A DNA stretch of 64,000 bases from G965222335 sp965222335 (lineage in GTDB: Bacteria > Pseudomonadota > Gammaproteobacteria > Pseudomonadales > Halieaceae): contig OZ244944.1 in the NCBI GenBank assembly GCA_965222335.1, positions 248,001 to 312,000 on the forward strand, written 5' to 3'. The translations under genes were made by a program, and so were the position numbers. The first letter of the stretch is position 1; every line of letters starts with the position of its first letter. Positions 1 to 8,902 of this stretch are shown piece by piece. The notes under the pieces are model-generated. The model had not been told where the DNA came from. It ran no database searches and saw only the letters and a list, made by a program, of their open reading frames with translations.

Positions 1-64
1 CGTCCTCCGCGTGGATTTCAACCAGGCGAACGGCGGATGCAGGGCGGTCGTTCTTATCGCTCAT
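1..64 (-). CDS. rluC: 23S rRNA pseudouridine synthase RluC, N-terminal fragment (runs off window)
   Basis: Reading leftwards from an ATG at 64 the frame is open to the window edge and encodes about 21 residues beginning MSDKNDRPASAVRLVEI. This resembles the short unstructured start of RluC proteins that precedes the S4 domain. In gammaproteobacteria rluC is normally transcribed divergently from rne, and rne follows here on the other strand, so context supports the call more than the short peptide does. RluC makes pseudouridines at positions 955, 2504 and 2580 of 23S rRNA (E. coli numbering). Only the N-terminus is visible, so no catalytic residue can be checked. Confidence 0.6.
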   Translation of the reverse strand, partial: MSDKNDRPASAVRLVEIHAED

Positions 65-84
65 GGGCCAAAAACATTCATGAA

Positions 85-113
85 TTGAAGCACTTATAAA
101 TAGCTGTTATAGT
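85..113 (+). promoter_or_regulatory. sigma-70 promoter for rne
   Basis: TTGAAG (85-90) and TATAGT (108-113) are separated by 17 bases and point toward rne. Transcription would start near 120, giving a leader of about 500 nt. Long untranslated leaders are characteristic of rne, where the enzyme cleaves its own mRNA to autoregulate. Confidence 0.55.
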
Positions 114-618
114 CGCCGCGGTGTGGCTACGAGCGGCGGTGCAAACCGCCGCCGGCAACAGCGAACGCCTGGCGACAGCAGGGCCTGCCGATGAAATTGC
201 ACGGCTCCGCCAGAAGACACACCACGGTTAGATGACTGTCGACGCGACCTTGCAGCTTCGGGTGGGAAGCCCCTGACTGTTCCGCGACGACCTACTATAA
301 ACCGCGCAGCGCGTCTGCCGGGACATAGAATCAGTTTACGGAATATCACAGCGTGGTCGCAGGATTCAGGTGCTGCGACACTAACAAAAAGGCCGCTTGA
401 GTGCTACAGATCATGCGTGCCCCGGCGCTGTCCGTTACTCCGCGTAACGGAACGATAGGCAACACCTGGACGTAAAAGCGTAAAGTCCAGCGATGGCAGG
501 CAGTTCCCCCGGGGGAGCAGCCACCAGGCGCAGTGACGATACCCACGGCCCGGCCCCATGGCCGGCTGAACAACTGATTCCCGCCCCGCCAGACCTGCGC
601 GCCACAGGTAATGGCACT
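114..618 (+). other. long 5' leader of rne
   Basis: About 500 bases lie between the predicted start site and the rne ATG. Open frames in this stretch are low-complexity Arg/Pro/Gly shadows with no family resemblance, so I read it as untranslated leader. In E. coli the rne leader (361 nt) carries stem-loops recognised by RNase E for feedback control. The same role is inferred here; I did not fold the region. Confidence 0.5.
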
Positions 619-3543
619 ATGAAAAAAATGCTTATCAATGCAACTCAGCCAGAGGAGTTGCGCGTTGCCCTGGTCGATGGCCAGCGGCTCTACGATCTGG
701 ATATCGAAAACCGCACCCGCCTGCAGAAAAAATCCAATGTCTACAAGGGCAAGATCACCCGGGTGGAACCCAGCCTGGAAGCCGCCTTTGTGGACTTCGG
801 CGCGGACCGTCATGGCTTCCTGCCGCTGAAGGAGATCGCCAGGGAATACTTTTATCGCGACCCGGGCAACGTGGAGGGTCGACTCAAGATCAAGGACGTG
901 GTCAAGGAAGGTACCGAGATTATCGTCCAGGTCGACAAGGAAGAGCGCGGCAACAAGGGCGCTGCCCTCACCTCGTTCATCAGCCTCGCCGGCCGCTATA
1001 TCGTCCTGATGCCCAACAACCCCCGCGCCGGGGGCATCTCCCGCCGCATTGAGGGTGACGAGCGCAGCGAGCTGCGCGATGCCCTCGCCGGCCTGGAAAT
1101 CCCCGATGGCATGGGGGTCATTACCCGCACCGCGGCCGTGGGTCGCAATTCCGAAGAACTGCAGTGGGATCTCAACTACCTGCTGCAGCTGTGGCAGTCG
1201 ATCGTTGATGCCAACGAGGGCGTGAAGGCGCCGGTGCTGCTGTACCAGGAAAGCAATGTGATCATCCGCGCCATCCGCGATTACCTGCGGGATGACGTCG
1301 ACCAGGTGATGATTGACTCCGACGAGGCCCACGCCCAGGCGCTGGAATTCGTCAGCATGGTCATGCCCCAGTACAAGAACCGGATCAAGCGCTACGAGGA
1401 CCCGGTACCCCTGTTCAACCGCTTCCAGATCGAGAGCCAGATCGAAACCGCCTTCCAACGCGAAGTGCGCCTGCCCTCGGGCGGCTCGGTGGTGATCGAC
1501 CCGACCGAGGCCCTGGTTTCCATCGACATCAACTCCGCCCGCGCCACCAAGGGCACCGATATCGAAGACACCGCCCTGCGCACCAACCTCGAGGCTGCCG
1601 ACGAGATCGCCCGCCAGCTGCGCCTGCGCGACATGGGTGGCCTGGTGGTCATCGACTTTATCGACATGCTCGCTGCCAAGAACCAGCGCGCGGTGGAAAA
1701 CCGCGTGCGCGATGCCCTGGAGCTGGACCGCGCCCGGGTGCAGGTGGGACGCATCTCCCGCTTCGGCCTGCTGGAAATGTCCCGCCAGCGCCTGCGCCCC
1801 TCCCTGGGTGAGACCAGCGCCATCGTCTGCCCCCGCTGCGAAGGCCAGGGGGCGATCCGTGACACCAAGTCGCTGGCCCTGTCCATCCTCCGCCTGATGG
1901 AGGAAGAAGCGATCAAGGAGCGCACCGCGGAAGTCCGCGCCATCGTTCCCGTGGATGTCGCCGCCTATCTGCTGAATGAAAAGCGCATCGCCCTGAGCGA
2001 AGTCGAGCAGGTGAGCAAGTGCCGCATCCTGGTGATCCCCAACCCCAACCTGGAAACACCGCACTTCGAAGTGCAGCGCCTGCGCGACGACGAGGTGTCC
2101 GGCGAGTCCGCCACCAGTTACAAGGTGGATATTACCGTGCCGGAGGCCGAGAGCATCTCGGACACCCACTCTGCCAATATTCCCCAGCAGGAAGCCCTGG
2201 TGAAGCGCGTGGCGCACTCGGAACCGGCACCGGAATCCAGCGACAAACCCAAGGTCAGGGACGAATCCGACAAGCCGAAAAAGCCGGGCAAGAGCAAGGA
2301 CAAAGCCAAGGGTAAGGGCAAGCACAAGGGCAAGAAAAAGGCCGAACCCAAAGGACTGCTGGCGCGCATGGCCGCACTGCTGTTTGGTTCGGAGACACCC
2401 CAGGCCAAGCCGGCCAAGAAGAAGGACAGCGCTGACGCTGAGAAGCGGGACAGCAACAAGCGTGACGAAGGCAGCAAGGCCAGGCGTGATGACCGCGGCC
2501 AGGAAAAATCCGGCGACAAGCCCCAGGGCAACCGCAACCGCAATCGCCGCCGCGGCGGCAGGAACCGGCGCCGCAATCCGGAGAACCGCGATCAGCAGGC
2601 GGCCGCCAACCAGGAGCGCGAAGACAGCCGACAGGACGACAGCGCCCGCGAGGATGATTCCCGCAGCCAGGAACCCCGTCGTCGCCGTCCCGAGCAGGCA
2701 AGAAAGTCCGAGCGCGAGCCTGAGCCCGTCGAACAGTCTGACGTCGACAGCAGCGACAGCGACCAGGGCAACGAGGACAACCGCCAGGACAAGCCGCGCA
2801 AGCGTCCCAGCGACAAGCGGAACGAACCCCGTCGCCGCCGTCGCAACCGTGGACCGCGCCCTGCCGAAGCTACCGAGTCAGGCACGGCAGAGTCAGCCAG
2901 CGATGACGATGCAAAACGGCCCGAACAGGTAGCGGCCAGCGCTAACGAAGCCTCTACCCAGGCCACTGCAGTTGCGGCAGCGGCGACTTCCGCGGCAGTT
3001 GACGACGAAGCGGTAGCGAGCGTCCCGGAGGCCCCGGCGGCGAACTTGCCCGCAGAAGAAACCGAAGCGCCCGAGGTTGCGGCCGGTGAAAGCGCGGATG
3101 AGCAGTCCGCCTCGATACCCGAGCCGAAGCCTGAGACAGCCGTTGAGGAAAAAACTGAGGAAGAACCCGAAGCAACACCCGTGGCCGAAGCAACACCGGC
3201 AGCCGAAGCAGCGCCTCAGGCGCCTGCCGAGGAACCCGCTGCGGCAACGCCCGCCCCCGCCCCGGCGGCTAGTCAGCCAGAGCCCGAGGTGACCGCCAAA
3301 ACCGGCATCACCGCCAATGGACGCAGCATCAACGACCCCCGCGAGGCCCCCAAGCCCGCTGGCAAGGTCGAGATCGCCACCTCCTACCCCACCCTGTTCA
3401 GCAACAGTGTGGCCCCGGCGGTAGTGCCCAGCGGTCGCGCCGCCCCCAGGGCAAGCAACGACCCCCGCGGCCCCGCACCGAAGCCTGAAGCTGCAACGGA
3501 CAGCCAGGACGAGGAATTCGCGGAGGCCTCGGGACAGTCCTGA
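619..3543 (+). CDS. rne: Ribonuclease E
   Basis: 974-residue endoribonuclease of the RNase E/G family, the scaffold of the RNA degradosome and processor of rRNA, tRNA and mRNA. I chose the ATG at 619 because the protein then begins MKKMLINATQ, the canonical start; the frame is open further upstream but that part is low complexity. Numbering from this start matches E. coli exactly: catalytic Asp303 (in IDINSARATKG) and Asp346 (in VIDFIDM), and the Zn-link CPRC with Cys404 and Cys407. The S1 domain covers about residues 36-120. The C-terminal half (from about 520) is a disordered tail rich in Lys/Arg/Glu, then Ala/Pro/Glu, as expected for degradosome binding segments, with an NRNRRRGGRNRRR RNA-binding patch. 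A strong terminator follows the stop codon. Confidence 0.97.
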   Translation: MKKMLINATQPEELRVALVDGQRLYDLDIENRTRLQKKSNVYKGKITRVEPSLEAAFVDFGADRHGFLPLKEIAREYFYRDPGNVEGRLKIKDVVKEGTEIIVQVDKEERGNKGAALTSFISLAGRYIVLMPNNPRAGGISRRIEGDERSELRDALAGLEIPDGMGVITRTAAVGRNSEELQWDLNYLLQLWQSIVDANEGVKAPVLLYQESNVIIRAIRDYLRDDVDQVMIDSDEAHAQALEFVSMVMPQYKNRIKRYEDPVPLFNRFQIESQIETAFQREVRLPSGGSVVIDPTEALVSIDINSARATKGTDIEDTALRTNLEAADEIARQLRLRDMGGLVVIDFIDMLAAKNQRAVENRVRDALELDRARVQVGRISRFGLLEMSRQRLRPSLGETSAIVCPRCEGQGAIRDTKSLALSILRLMEEEAIKERTAEVRAIVPVDVAAYLLNEKRIALSEVEQVSKCRILVIPNPNLETPHFEVQRLRDDEVSGESATSYKVDITVPEAESISDTHSANIPQQEALVKRVAHSEPAPESSDKPKVRDESDKPKKPGKSKDKAKGKGKHKGKKKAEPKGLLARMAALLFGSETPQAKPAKKKDSADAEKRDSNKRDEGSKARRDDRGQEKSGDKPQGNRNRNRRRGGRNRRRNPENRDQQAAANQEREDSRQDDSAREDDSRSQEPRRRRPEQARKSEREPEPVEQSDVDSSDSDQGNEDNRQDKPRKRPSDKRNEPRRRRRNRGPRPAEATESGTAESASDDDAKRPEQVAASANEASTQATAVAAAATSAAVDDEAVASVPEAPAANLPAEETEAPEVAAGESADEQSASIPEPKPETAVEEKTEEEPEATPVAEATPAAEAAPQAPAEEPAAATPAPAPAASQPEPEVTAKTGITANGRSINDPREAPKPAGKVEIATSYPTLFSNSVAPAVVPSGRAAPRASNDPRGPAPKPEAATDSQDEEFAEASGQS

Positions 3544-3549
3544 TATTCC

Positions 3550-3587
3550 GGGACACAAGCGCCCCGCTGCCCTTGTGTCCCCTTTTC
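3550..3587 (+). terminator. rne Rho-independent terminator
   Basis: Perfect 10-bp inverted repeat GGGACACAAG / CTTGTGTCCC (3550-3559 and 3572-3581) with a 12-nt loop, followed by CTTTTC. It begins seven bases after the rne stop codon. Its right arm overlaps the -35 element of the tRNA-Ser promoter. Confidence 0.75.
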
Positions 3588-3600
3588 AGCGCTGTATAAT
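3573..3600 (+). promoter_or_regulatory. tRNA-Ser promoter
   Basis: TTGTGT (3573-3578), 16-base spacer, perfect TATAAT (3595-3600), about 45 bases ahead of the mature tRNA 5' end. A GC-rich discriminator (CTCGCC) follows the -10 box, as is common in stringently controlled stable-RNA promoters. Confidence 0.65.
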
Positions 3601-3650
3601 CTCGCCTGCTTCGCGCCGTCCCAAGGCGCGCGGCAGACAATCTGTTTTCC

Positions 3651-3738
3651 GGTGGGCTGGCTGAGTGGTCGAAAGCGGCGGTCTTGAAAACCGTTGAACC
3701 GAGAGGTTCCCGGGGTTCGAATCCCTGGCCCACCGCCA
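3651..3738 (+). tRNA. tRNA-Ser (anticodon TGA)
   Basis: 88-nt class II tRNA with encoded CCA. The acceptor stem GGTGGGC pairs with GCCCACC, the anticodon loop reads CTTGAAA (anticodon TGA), the variable arm is long (about 16 nt) and the T loop contains GGTTCGAATCC. Its length and plan match tRNA-Ser(UGA). It has its own promoter and terminator and is transcribed as a single gene. Confidence 0.95.
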
Positions 3739-3739
3739 T

Positions 3740-3780
3740 TAAATAAAAAGGGGTGCCCATCGGGCACCCCTTTTTATTTA
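3740..3780 (+). terminator. tRNA-Ser terminator (bidirectional shape)
   Basis: Near-perfect inverted repeat: TAAATAAAAAGGGGTGCCC and GGGCACCCCTTTTTATTTA around a short loop. GC-rich stem followed by a T-run; the symmetric A-run means it could also stop transcription from the right. Confidence 0.85.
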
Positions 3781-3820
3781 ACCGCGTGCGGCCAATGCCG
3801 ATGAGAACCCCCCGGTTCGA

Positions 3821-3924
3821 CAAACTGCGACGAATAGGAGCAGTTTGCACCGAGCCGCGACAGCGGCGAAGCCCGCAGGGTCGAAACAGCCAAAAGCTGT
3901 ATCGAGTAATCCCTCGCCTCCGCT
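3821..3924. repeat. REP-like intergenic repeat, copy 1
   Basis: About 104-bp element repeated at 3975-4077. It starts with a perfect inverted repeat CAAACTGC...GCAGTTTG (3821-3828 and 3840-3847), continues through GCACCGAGCCGCGA and AAGCCCGCAGGGTCGAAACA, and ends with a hairpin around CAGCCAAAAGCTG. One stem base differs from copy 2 (CTGTATCG for CTGTTTCG). No coding potential; dispersed palindromic repeats of this kind are common in gammaproteobacterial intergenic DNA. Confidence 0.75.
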
Positions 3925-3974
3925 CCTAACCTGCATTACCACCGAATCCCGAGGGGTCGCCCGCGTTGTAATCA

Positions 3975-4077
3975 CAAACTGCGACCTACGGGAGCAATTT
4001 GCACCGAGCCGCGAAGCGGCGAAGCCCGCAGGGTCGAAACAGCCAAAAGCTGTTTCGAGTAATCCCTGGCTCCTTCC
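3975..4077. repeat. REP-like intergenic repeat, copy 2
   Basis: Second copy in the same orientation, 154 bases downstream of the first. The terminal hairpin is intact here: CGAAACAGC / GCTGTTTCG with a CAAAA loop. The opening inverted repeat has one change (GCAATTTG). About 50 unrelated bases separate the copies. The copy ends just before the first in-frame ATG (4081) of the next open frame, which argues against that ATG as the real start. Confidence 0.75.
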
Positions 4078-4239
4078 CCCATGCCCGCACCGCACGCACG
4101 CCTAAGTAGCCACAACCCCAGCACCCAACCGCCCTCAACCAAATCTTCAGCCCAATTCACGAGTAGCCGGCTCGCCGCAATTTACGGCAAACTATGCCGT
4201 ATACACCCGCATGCACTCAAGGCCGCGCACGGAGGCAGC

Positions 4240-7200
4240 TTGACGATTGCTGTGAACGACCACATCGCCACTGAATTGGCAGGGAAGCCCCCTTCTGCTG
4301 CGGTTTTTGTAACGACAGGGAAATGGTTTTCTTATCAGCTAATACTCCTGCTGGTCCTGACCATGCTTCCCGCAATAGCACTCACGGCCGCTGAGCCGCC
4401 CCCGGGATGCAAGAAGTTCAAGACCTTCCATTACCGGTCGGTGGGCTCCCCGTGGTTCATGGAGCACTGGAGTGATACCGAATGGAAGCTGGGTTTTCCC
4501 AACCCTCGGTTTAAGCGAACAGACAAAAATGGCCCGCCCCACCTGATGGACGGCATCGATATCGACGAAGCCCTCTCCTCCCCCAGCTTGACCGGCGGCC
4601 AAATTCTCACGGCGATCGACCGCCATCTATGTAAGCCAAGACCGGCGGGACTGGAACTGGAGTGGCAGTCTTTTCTGCAGAAGGACGTTGGCGGCACTGG
4701 TCGCGCCTGGCTATCTGTTTCCGGAACCCAGACCATTGATGGCATACCAACGCAAGGCCGTTACTGCCAAGCCAACTACAGCCGGAGGGGTAGTCTGCTG
4801 GATCTGAATTGCTCCCTGCTGCGGCCTGAGTCTGTCCGAGTCCCCAGAGCAGACTGGCCCACGGACGAGGAAGCCCGCGTGCTCGCCGAGCAAGCCTACC
4901 TCGCAGACCTCCGCAATCTGCCAGGGCCAGGCCAGAACACGCGGACAGTCAATTACCGCTACCGCGCTAGCGGTCCGGTGATTCAAGTGCAACATACGGG
5001 CTGTGGTAGCACCCAGGTTGACGTGTCCACGCGGCAGGCACGTTACTACTGCCCCTCTGATCTGCCCGGCAGGCCGCGACACGGCGTTGGCTCCCCGCCA
5101 GCGCGCCTGGTAATGGTGGACGATCTAATACCGGGGTTCTGGCCCGAACAGATCGCAGTCGGCGATGACGGAAACGCCGTACTGGTGCTCGGCCAGGCAA
5201 GAGGCACCCGACCGGCTACAGGCTACGGGGACTCTGGTCCAGCCTCCAATACCCTACTGTATCTTATCGCTCAGGGGGAGGTGCAGTGGCAACGGGTACC
5301 GCGCCCTGCCGAGCAAAGCTGGTTGCGCATTCAGGACGGGCAGGCACTGCTGATCCAACTTCTATCGAATAAGGGCAAGGGAAAAACTATCCGCTCAGAA
5401 CTGCTCCACCTGGCTACTGGGGAGGTATTGTCGGCGCCCGTGGAATTCAGCTTGCCGCATCACTTCCGGTTGCTCCCGGACGCCCAGGGCGAGCGACTCT
5501 ATGTCCTCGATGACAACCAACCGGGGTCTTTGAAACTCTCATCCCTGGGCCGAGAAGGACAGCCGCACTGGCGCATTTCGTTAGCGCGCAGGGCGATTAC
5601 CGACATGGTGTACACACCCGATGGGGACTTGCTGCTGCTCGATCTACGCGAGGTCGCTGGCGAGGATGTGGCGGGCCTCACCCTGATCTCGCAGAAGGGT
5701 GAAGTAATCCGGGAGATAAGGCTCTCAGAGCGCGACTTGGGTTTCGCGCAACTTATCGGCCTGCATGAGGGGAAAGTATATCTGAATCTCCACAGCAGCC
5801 TCGATGGTGGCAAGCAAGCGCGGCGCCTGGTAGTGGTCGACATTGCGAGCGCTGCGGTAGATCGCCGTTTTCCACCGCTTCCCGGCGGGGGCGATGTCCT
5901 ACTGCGGGACGGCAGCGTGCTCGCCTATGGCGGCGACGCGGGCTGGGCTCTGGCGGCGGCCAATAGCGGGCCACAACCCTGGCGCCGCTACTTCGGGTTT
6001 GGCGGCCACCAGACCTTCACGGCTGCCACCGCGCTGGGCACCGGCGGCGTGGTGCTGGCAGCCAGTCTTACTGAACCTGTAGATCGCATAGACACACCTG
6101 GAAGCTTTGCCCTGCTGTGGCTGGATTCAGCGACAAGCGAATTACAGCGCAATGCAGACGACTGCCCCTTCGTCAGTGAAGAGGCTCTGCGCGGGAAGGA
6201 ACTCGAGCTTTGGCAGCAATATAATATCTACGTTCTGCCAGAACTTTACGACTACGCCCCCGAGCTTGATTGCATCGACCGTCACCGGGCCGCCTACCGG
6301 CAATTCCTGGATGACCTGCTGGCGGCTCTCGAGCAGCATCAGTACCGTGCGCCGGGCTTTTTTGTCTACCTTCGGGCAGAACCGGGACAGCGCGGGGTCC
6401 GCTTGGAGGGCGGCTGGCTGGGCCGCAGCCCTGCAAGGCACAGGGGAGGGTCCAGCTACAAAATGCGCGCCCACTTTTCGGACCCAATCGTTCTCGCTGA
6501 CTTCCTGTCCAATGGGCTGCGGCCGCACGTAAACACCGTCTCCCGGCTGCGCCAGGAATTTGCCCGCCACGTCGGTTCACCGGTGTCACTGGCCTATTCC
6601 CATCAAACGGCGAGCGAAGGACCTGCCATCACCGGCGGGCACACCTTGCCGACACTCGTGTCCATGGAACGAGAATTGGCAACCCTGATGCGGCTAAGTG
6701 AGGCATTGCCCACCGCGGAATATCCAGATTTCGCGGGTCTCGCCAGCACCCAAACGCTGGTGTTGGAACCCAAGGGACTGGTGATCCCCAGGCCAAGAGG
6801 TTCCGCCAGCGAACCTCCATTTGCATTGAACGCGCTGGATGCCATCGTACTGAGAGACCAGCTGCGAGACCTGGAAGCGCAGCAATGGGCGATGCAACAG
6901 AAGAGCTGCCGAGATGGTTTTGCCGGGCGCGATCGATGGGGACAGCTGCTGCTCGCAGCCACCTGCAACATGCCGGAACGCATCGAGAATCTGCTGTCTG
7001 GTGGGGACCTGCCGCAAAACGACGACGTACCCATACCCCATCAGGCGCCCCTGTTGCACAACGTGCATGCAAGTCCCGATGTCTTTGATCGCCTGGTAGC
7101 AGCGGGCGCCGACTTGTATGCACAGGATATCTTTGGACACACGGCGCTGCACGCAGCAATGGATGCTGGCGCGAGAAAAATGATCGCTCATCTCGCGAAG

Positions 7201-7614
7201 GACAGGCGTTTGGTCAATTTATCAGCCCATGACGGCAACACAGCCCTGCACCGCGCGGCATTTACACCGCGCTATCCCGCAGAATTGCTGGCACCTCTGG
7301 TTCGAAACGCACGCGATATCAATGCCCGAAATCTAGACGGAGAAACCGTGCTGCACCGTGCGGGGCACTCACCAGGCCTCGTGCGGGACCTGCTTGAGTC
7401 AGGAGCAAGTGTGCATTTGGTGGACCGTAATCAGCGGACACCTTTGCATCGTGCGGCTATGAGTTGGCTGGCAGAGGAGTCCATTGCCTTGTTGCTGGCG
7501 GCCGGTGCTGACCCTGCCGCGCTGGATAAGGATGGACTCACCCCGCTGGACCTGGCACGGAAAAGCCGCCTTACGGCGAACGCGCAAGCACTGCAACCGG
7601 GGGAAGCTGAATGA
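4240..7614 (+). CDS. Secreted propeller-like protein with C-terminal ankyrin repeats
   Basis: About 1124 residues. I do not recognise the full architecture. The frame is open from an ATG at 4081, but that ATG abuts a repeat and lacks a ribosome binding site; TTG 4240 follows GGAGG by 4 bases and GTG 4252 is a second option, so the start is uncertain. A hydrophobic segment (YQLILLLVLTMLPAIALTA) then reads as a signal peptide. The middle has many short beta-rich repeats with LLLLD and LYVLDD motifs, suggesting a propeller; this is inference. The C-terminus (about residues 945-1110) has about six ankyrin repeats (HTALHAA, NTALHRAA, ETVLHRAG, TPLHRAA, TPLDLA). It overlaps the next gene by 4 bases, so the two are translationally coupled. 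Probably periplasmic or surface protein-protein interaction. Confidence 0.75.
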   Translation: MTIAVNDHIATELAGKPPSAAVFVTTGKWFSYQLILLLVLTMLPAIALTAAEPPPGCKKFKTFHYRSVGSPWFMEHWSDTEWKLGFPNPRFKRTDKNGPPHLMDGIDIDEALSSPSLTGGQILTAIDRHLCKPRPAGLELEWQSFLQKDVGGTGRAWLSVSGTQTIDGIPTQGRYCQANYSRRGSLLDLNCSLLRPESVRVPRADWPTDEEARVLAEQAYLADLRNLPGPGQNTRTVNYRYRASGPVIQVQHTGCGSTQVDVSTRQARYYCPSDLPGRPRHGVGSPPARLVMVDDLIPGFWPEQIAVGDDGNAVLVLGQARGTRPATGYGDSGPASNTLLYLIAQGEVQWQRVPRPAEQSWLRIQDGQALLIQLLSNKGKGKTIRSELLHLATGEVLSAPVEFSLPHHFRLLPDAQGERLYVLDDNQPGSLKLSSLGREGQPHWRISLARRAITDMVYTPDGDLLLLDLREVAGEDVAGLTLISQKGEVIREIRLSERDLGFAQLIGLHEGKVYLNLHSSLDGGKQARRLVVVDIASAAVDRRFPPLPGGGDVLLRDGSVLAYGGDAGWALAAANSGPQPWRRYFGFGGHQTFTAATALGTGGVVLAASLTEPVDRIDTPGSFALLWLDSATSELQRNADDCPFVSEEALRGKELELWQQYNIYVLPELYDYAPELDCIDRHRAAYRQFLDDLLAALEQHQYRAPGFFVYLRAEPGQRGVRLEGGWLGRSPARHRGGSSYKMRAHFSDPIVLADFLSNGLRPHVNTVSRLRQEFARHVGSPVSLAYSHQTASEGPAITGGHTLPTLVSMERELATLMRLSEALPTAEYPDFAGLASTQTLVLEPKGLVIPRPRGSASEPPFALNALDAIVLRDQLRDLEAQQWAMQQKSCRDGFAGRDRWGQLLLAATCNMPERIENLLSGGDLPQNDDVPIPHQAPLLHNVHASPDVFDRLVAAGADLYAQDIFGHTALHAAMDAGARKMIAHLAKDRRLVNLSAHDGNTALHRAAFTPRYPAELLAPLVRNARDINARNLDGETVLHRAGHSPGLVRDLLESGASVHLVDRNQRTPLHRAAMSWLAEESIALLLAAGADPAALDKDGLTPLDLARKSRLTANAQALQPGEAE

Positions 7615-8120
7615 GTTGCTTACGACCATTGAGCGCGCTGCTCCTGTCCTGGCTCGCGTCGGGAGTGCTGGCGTCCCAGCCGAGTCCGGGGGTGGGCGAT
7701 CGTTTTCGGGAACCCGGGCTGCACTGGTATCCCCATATAAGGAACGCTGTCGAGCCGTCACGCTGTCCGCTGGCGCGGACTTTCCGCCTTGCTCTGGAGG
7801 TGGACCAGCAGGGCAAGGTAGGCGCAGTGCGGGTACTGCAGTCGACGGACAATCCTGCACTGGACCAGGAAATGCTGGCCATCGCCCGCACTTATCGATT
7901 CAGCCCCAAGATTGTGGACTGGCAGAGAGTAGCGTTTACCACAGCCATTGAGTTCAGCCTGCGCGATGGCCCGTGCCGGCGTGCGCCTCTGCGTCATCTG
8001 GAGATGCAACAACAACGGAAAGCGCGCGAACCAGTTCAGCCGCAAGGAACCGATGCCAATCCAGAATTCAATGCCACTATCAGGTCGTTTTGGCACAAGG
8101 ACTTGGCGGGGGATCAGTAA
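7611..8120 (+). CDS. Small secreted protein with TonB C-terminal-like domain
   Basis: 169 residues. N-terminal signal peptide (LSALLLSWLASGVLA, then SQPSPG). Residues about 50-125 resemble the TonB C-terminal/energy-transducer fold: VDQQGKVGAVRVLQS followed by AIARTYRFSPK, the usual pattern of such domains. There is no Pro-rich linker, and no membrane anchor beyond the signal peptide, so it is unlikely to be a working TonB and more likely uses the fold for periplasmic binding. The start ATG overlaps the stop of the ankyrin gene (ATGA), so the two are made together. Confidence 0.65.
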   Translation: MSCLRPLSALLLSWLASGVLASQPSPGVGDRFREPGLHWYPHIRNAVEPSRCPLARTFRLALEVDQQGKVGAVRVLQSTDNPALDQEMLAIARTYRFSPKIVDWQRVAFTTAIEFSLRDGPCRRAPLRHLEMQQQRKAREPVQPQGTDANPEFNATIRSFWHKDLAGDQ

Positions 8121-8425
8121 GCTTTCTGGCGGGGGCGGTCACGGCGTGCACGAGATACGCGACGGCGATGCCTGGCCTTTTACCCAATGACTCTTGTAAC
8201 ACCCACCCGAGGAGGGGTGAGAAGCAACTGATCATCGCCGTGACCCCGCCACCCTCCCATGGCGTTCACAAAAACCTTCACGGAATTTCGTTCCCCTCCC
8301 TATATTCTATATTACGAATATTCTACAATAGGAATTGGTTGTACACGGAAGCCTGATCGACGCCAGCAGCGCATTGGCTTCATTGATTGCCTCCAATTGC
8401 GTGCGAACACCCTCATGGAGACCGT
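8121..8425 (+). other. intergenic region upstream of arsC
   Basis: 305 bases without a convincing gene. It contains a long-range inverted repeat (GGTCACGGCG near 8137-8146 with CGCCGTGACC at 8236-8245) that could fold into a large stem after the upstream operon, and then an AT-rich stretch (8290-8340) with the probable ars promoter/operator. Confidence 0.5.
8277..8323 (+). promoter_or_regulatory. candidate ars promoter with operator palindrome
   Basis: TTCACG (8277-8282) and TATATT (8301-8306) with an 18-base spacer, overlapped by the inverted repeat ATATTC (8302-8307) / GAATAT (8316-8321). AT-rich inverted repeats across the -10 box are typical sites of ArsR/SmtB repressors. About 100 bases ahead of arsC. 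Function is inferred. Confidence 0.35.
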
Positions 8426-8899
8426 ATGAAGCTACTCTTCATCTGCACCCATAACCGCTGCCGCAGCATCCTGTGCGAAGCCATCACCAACCATCTCGCA
8501 CAGGGCCGCATCACCGCCCACAGCGCCGGCAGCCAGCCCGCCGGAGAAGTCCATCCGCTGTCGCTCAAGCACCTGCGGGCGCGCGGCATCGATACCACCG
8601 GTCTGCGGAGCCAGTCCTGGGATGGCTTCGAATCCCTGCAGCCAGACGCGGTGATTACCGTCTGTGACCAGGCCGCCAACGAGGCCTGCCCCCTGTGGCT
8701 GGGCGATAACGTCAAGGTGCACTGGGGGCTTCCCGACCCCTCAAAACTGGAAGGATCCGAGGCCGAGATTGAAGCCGCGTTCAATGATGTCATGGACAGG
8801 ATAGAGGCGCGCATTCGCATACTGCTGGCGCGAGATGTGGCCCGGCTCAATGGTACTGAACTGCAATCAGCCCTGCAGACAATTGGCGAGGAGACGTAA
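8426..8899 (+). CDS. arsC: Arsenate reductase, low-molecular-weight phosphatase type
   Basis: 157 residues, thioredoxin-coupled ArsC family (LMW protein tyrosine phosphatase fold), reducing arsenate to arsenite in the cytosol. The P-loop CTHNRCRS gives nucleophile Cys7 and Arg13. Cys79 and Cys87 are the expected shuttle pair, and Asp103 in LPDP is the general acid. The start at 8426 (MKLLFICTHN) is preceded by GGAGA; an upstream in-frame ATG at 8387 would add 13 unrelated residues. First gene of arsC-acr3-arsH with a 3-base gap to acr3. No arsR is adjacent. Confidence 0.9.
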   Translation: MKLLFICTHNRCRSILCEAITNHLAQGRITAHSAGSQPAGEVHPLSLKHLRARGIDTTGLRSQSWDGFESLQPDAVITVCDQAANEACPLWLGDNVKVHWGLPDPSKLEGSEAEIEAAFNDVMDRIEARIRILLARDVARLNGTELQSALQTIGEET

Positions 8900-8902
8900 G
8901 TA

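Noticed and set aside
346..2325. 659-codon minus-strand open frame antisense to rne
   Set aside because: It lies opposite the well-supported rne coding region; composition is that of a shadow frame in GC-rich DNA and it has no family motif.
3785..3850. Second tRNA suggested by GGTTCGA after tRNA-Ser
   Set aside because: No acceptor or anticodon arms can be formed; it is the edge of the REP-like repeat.
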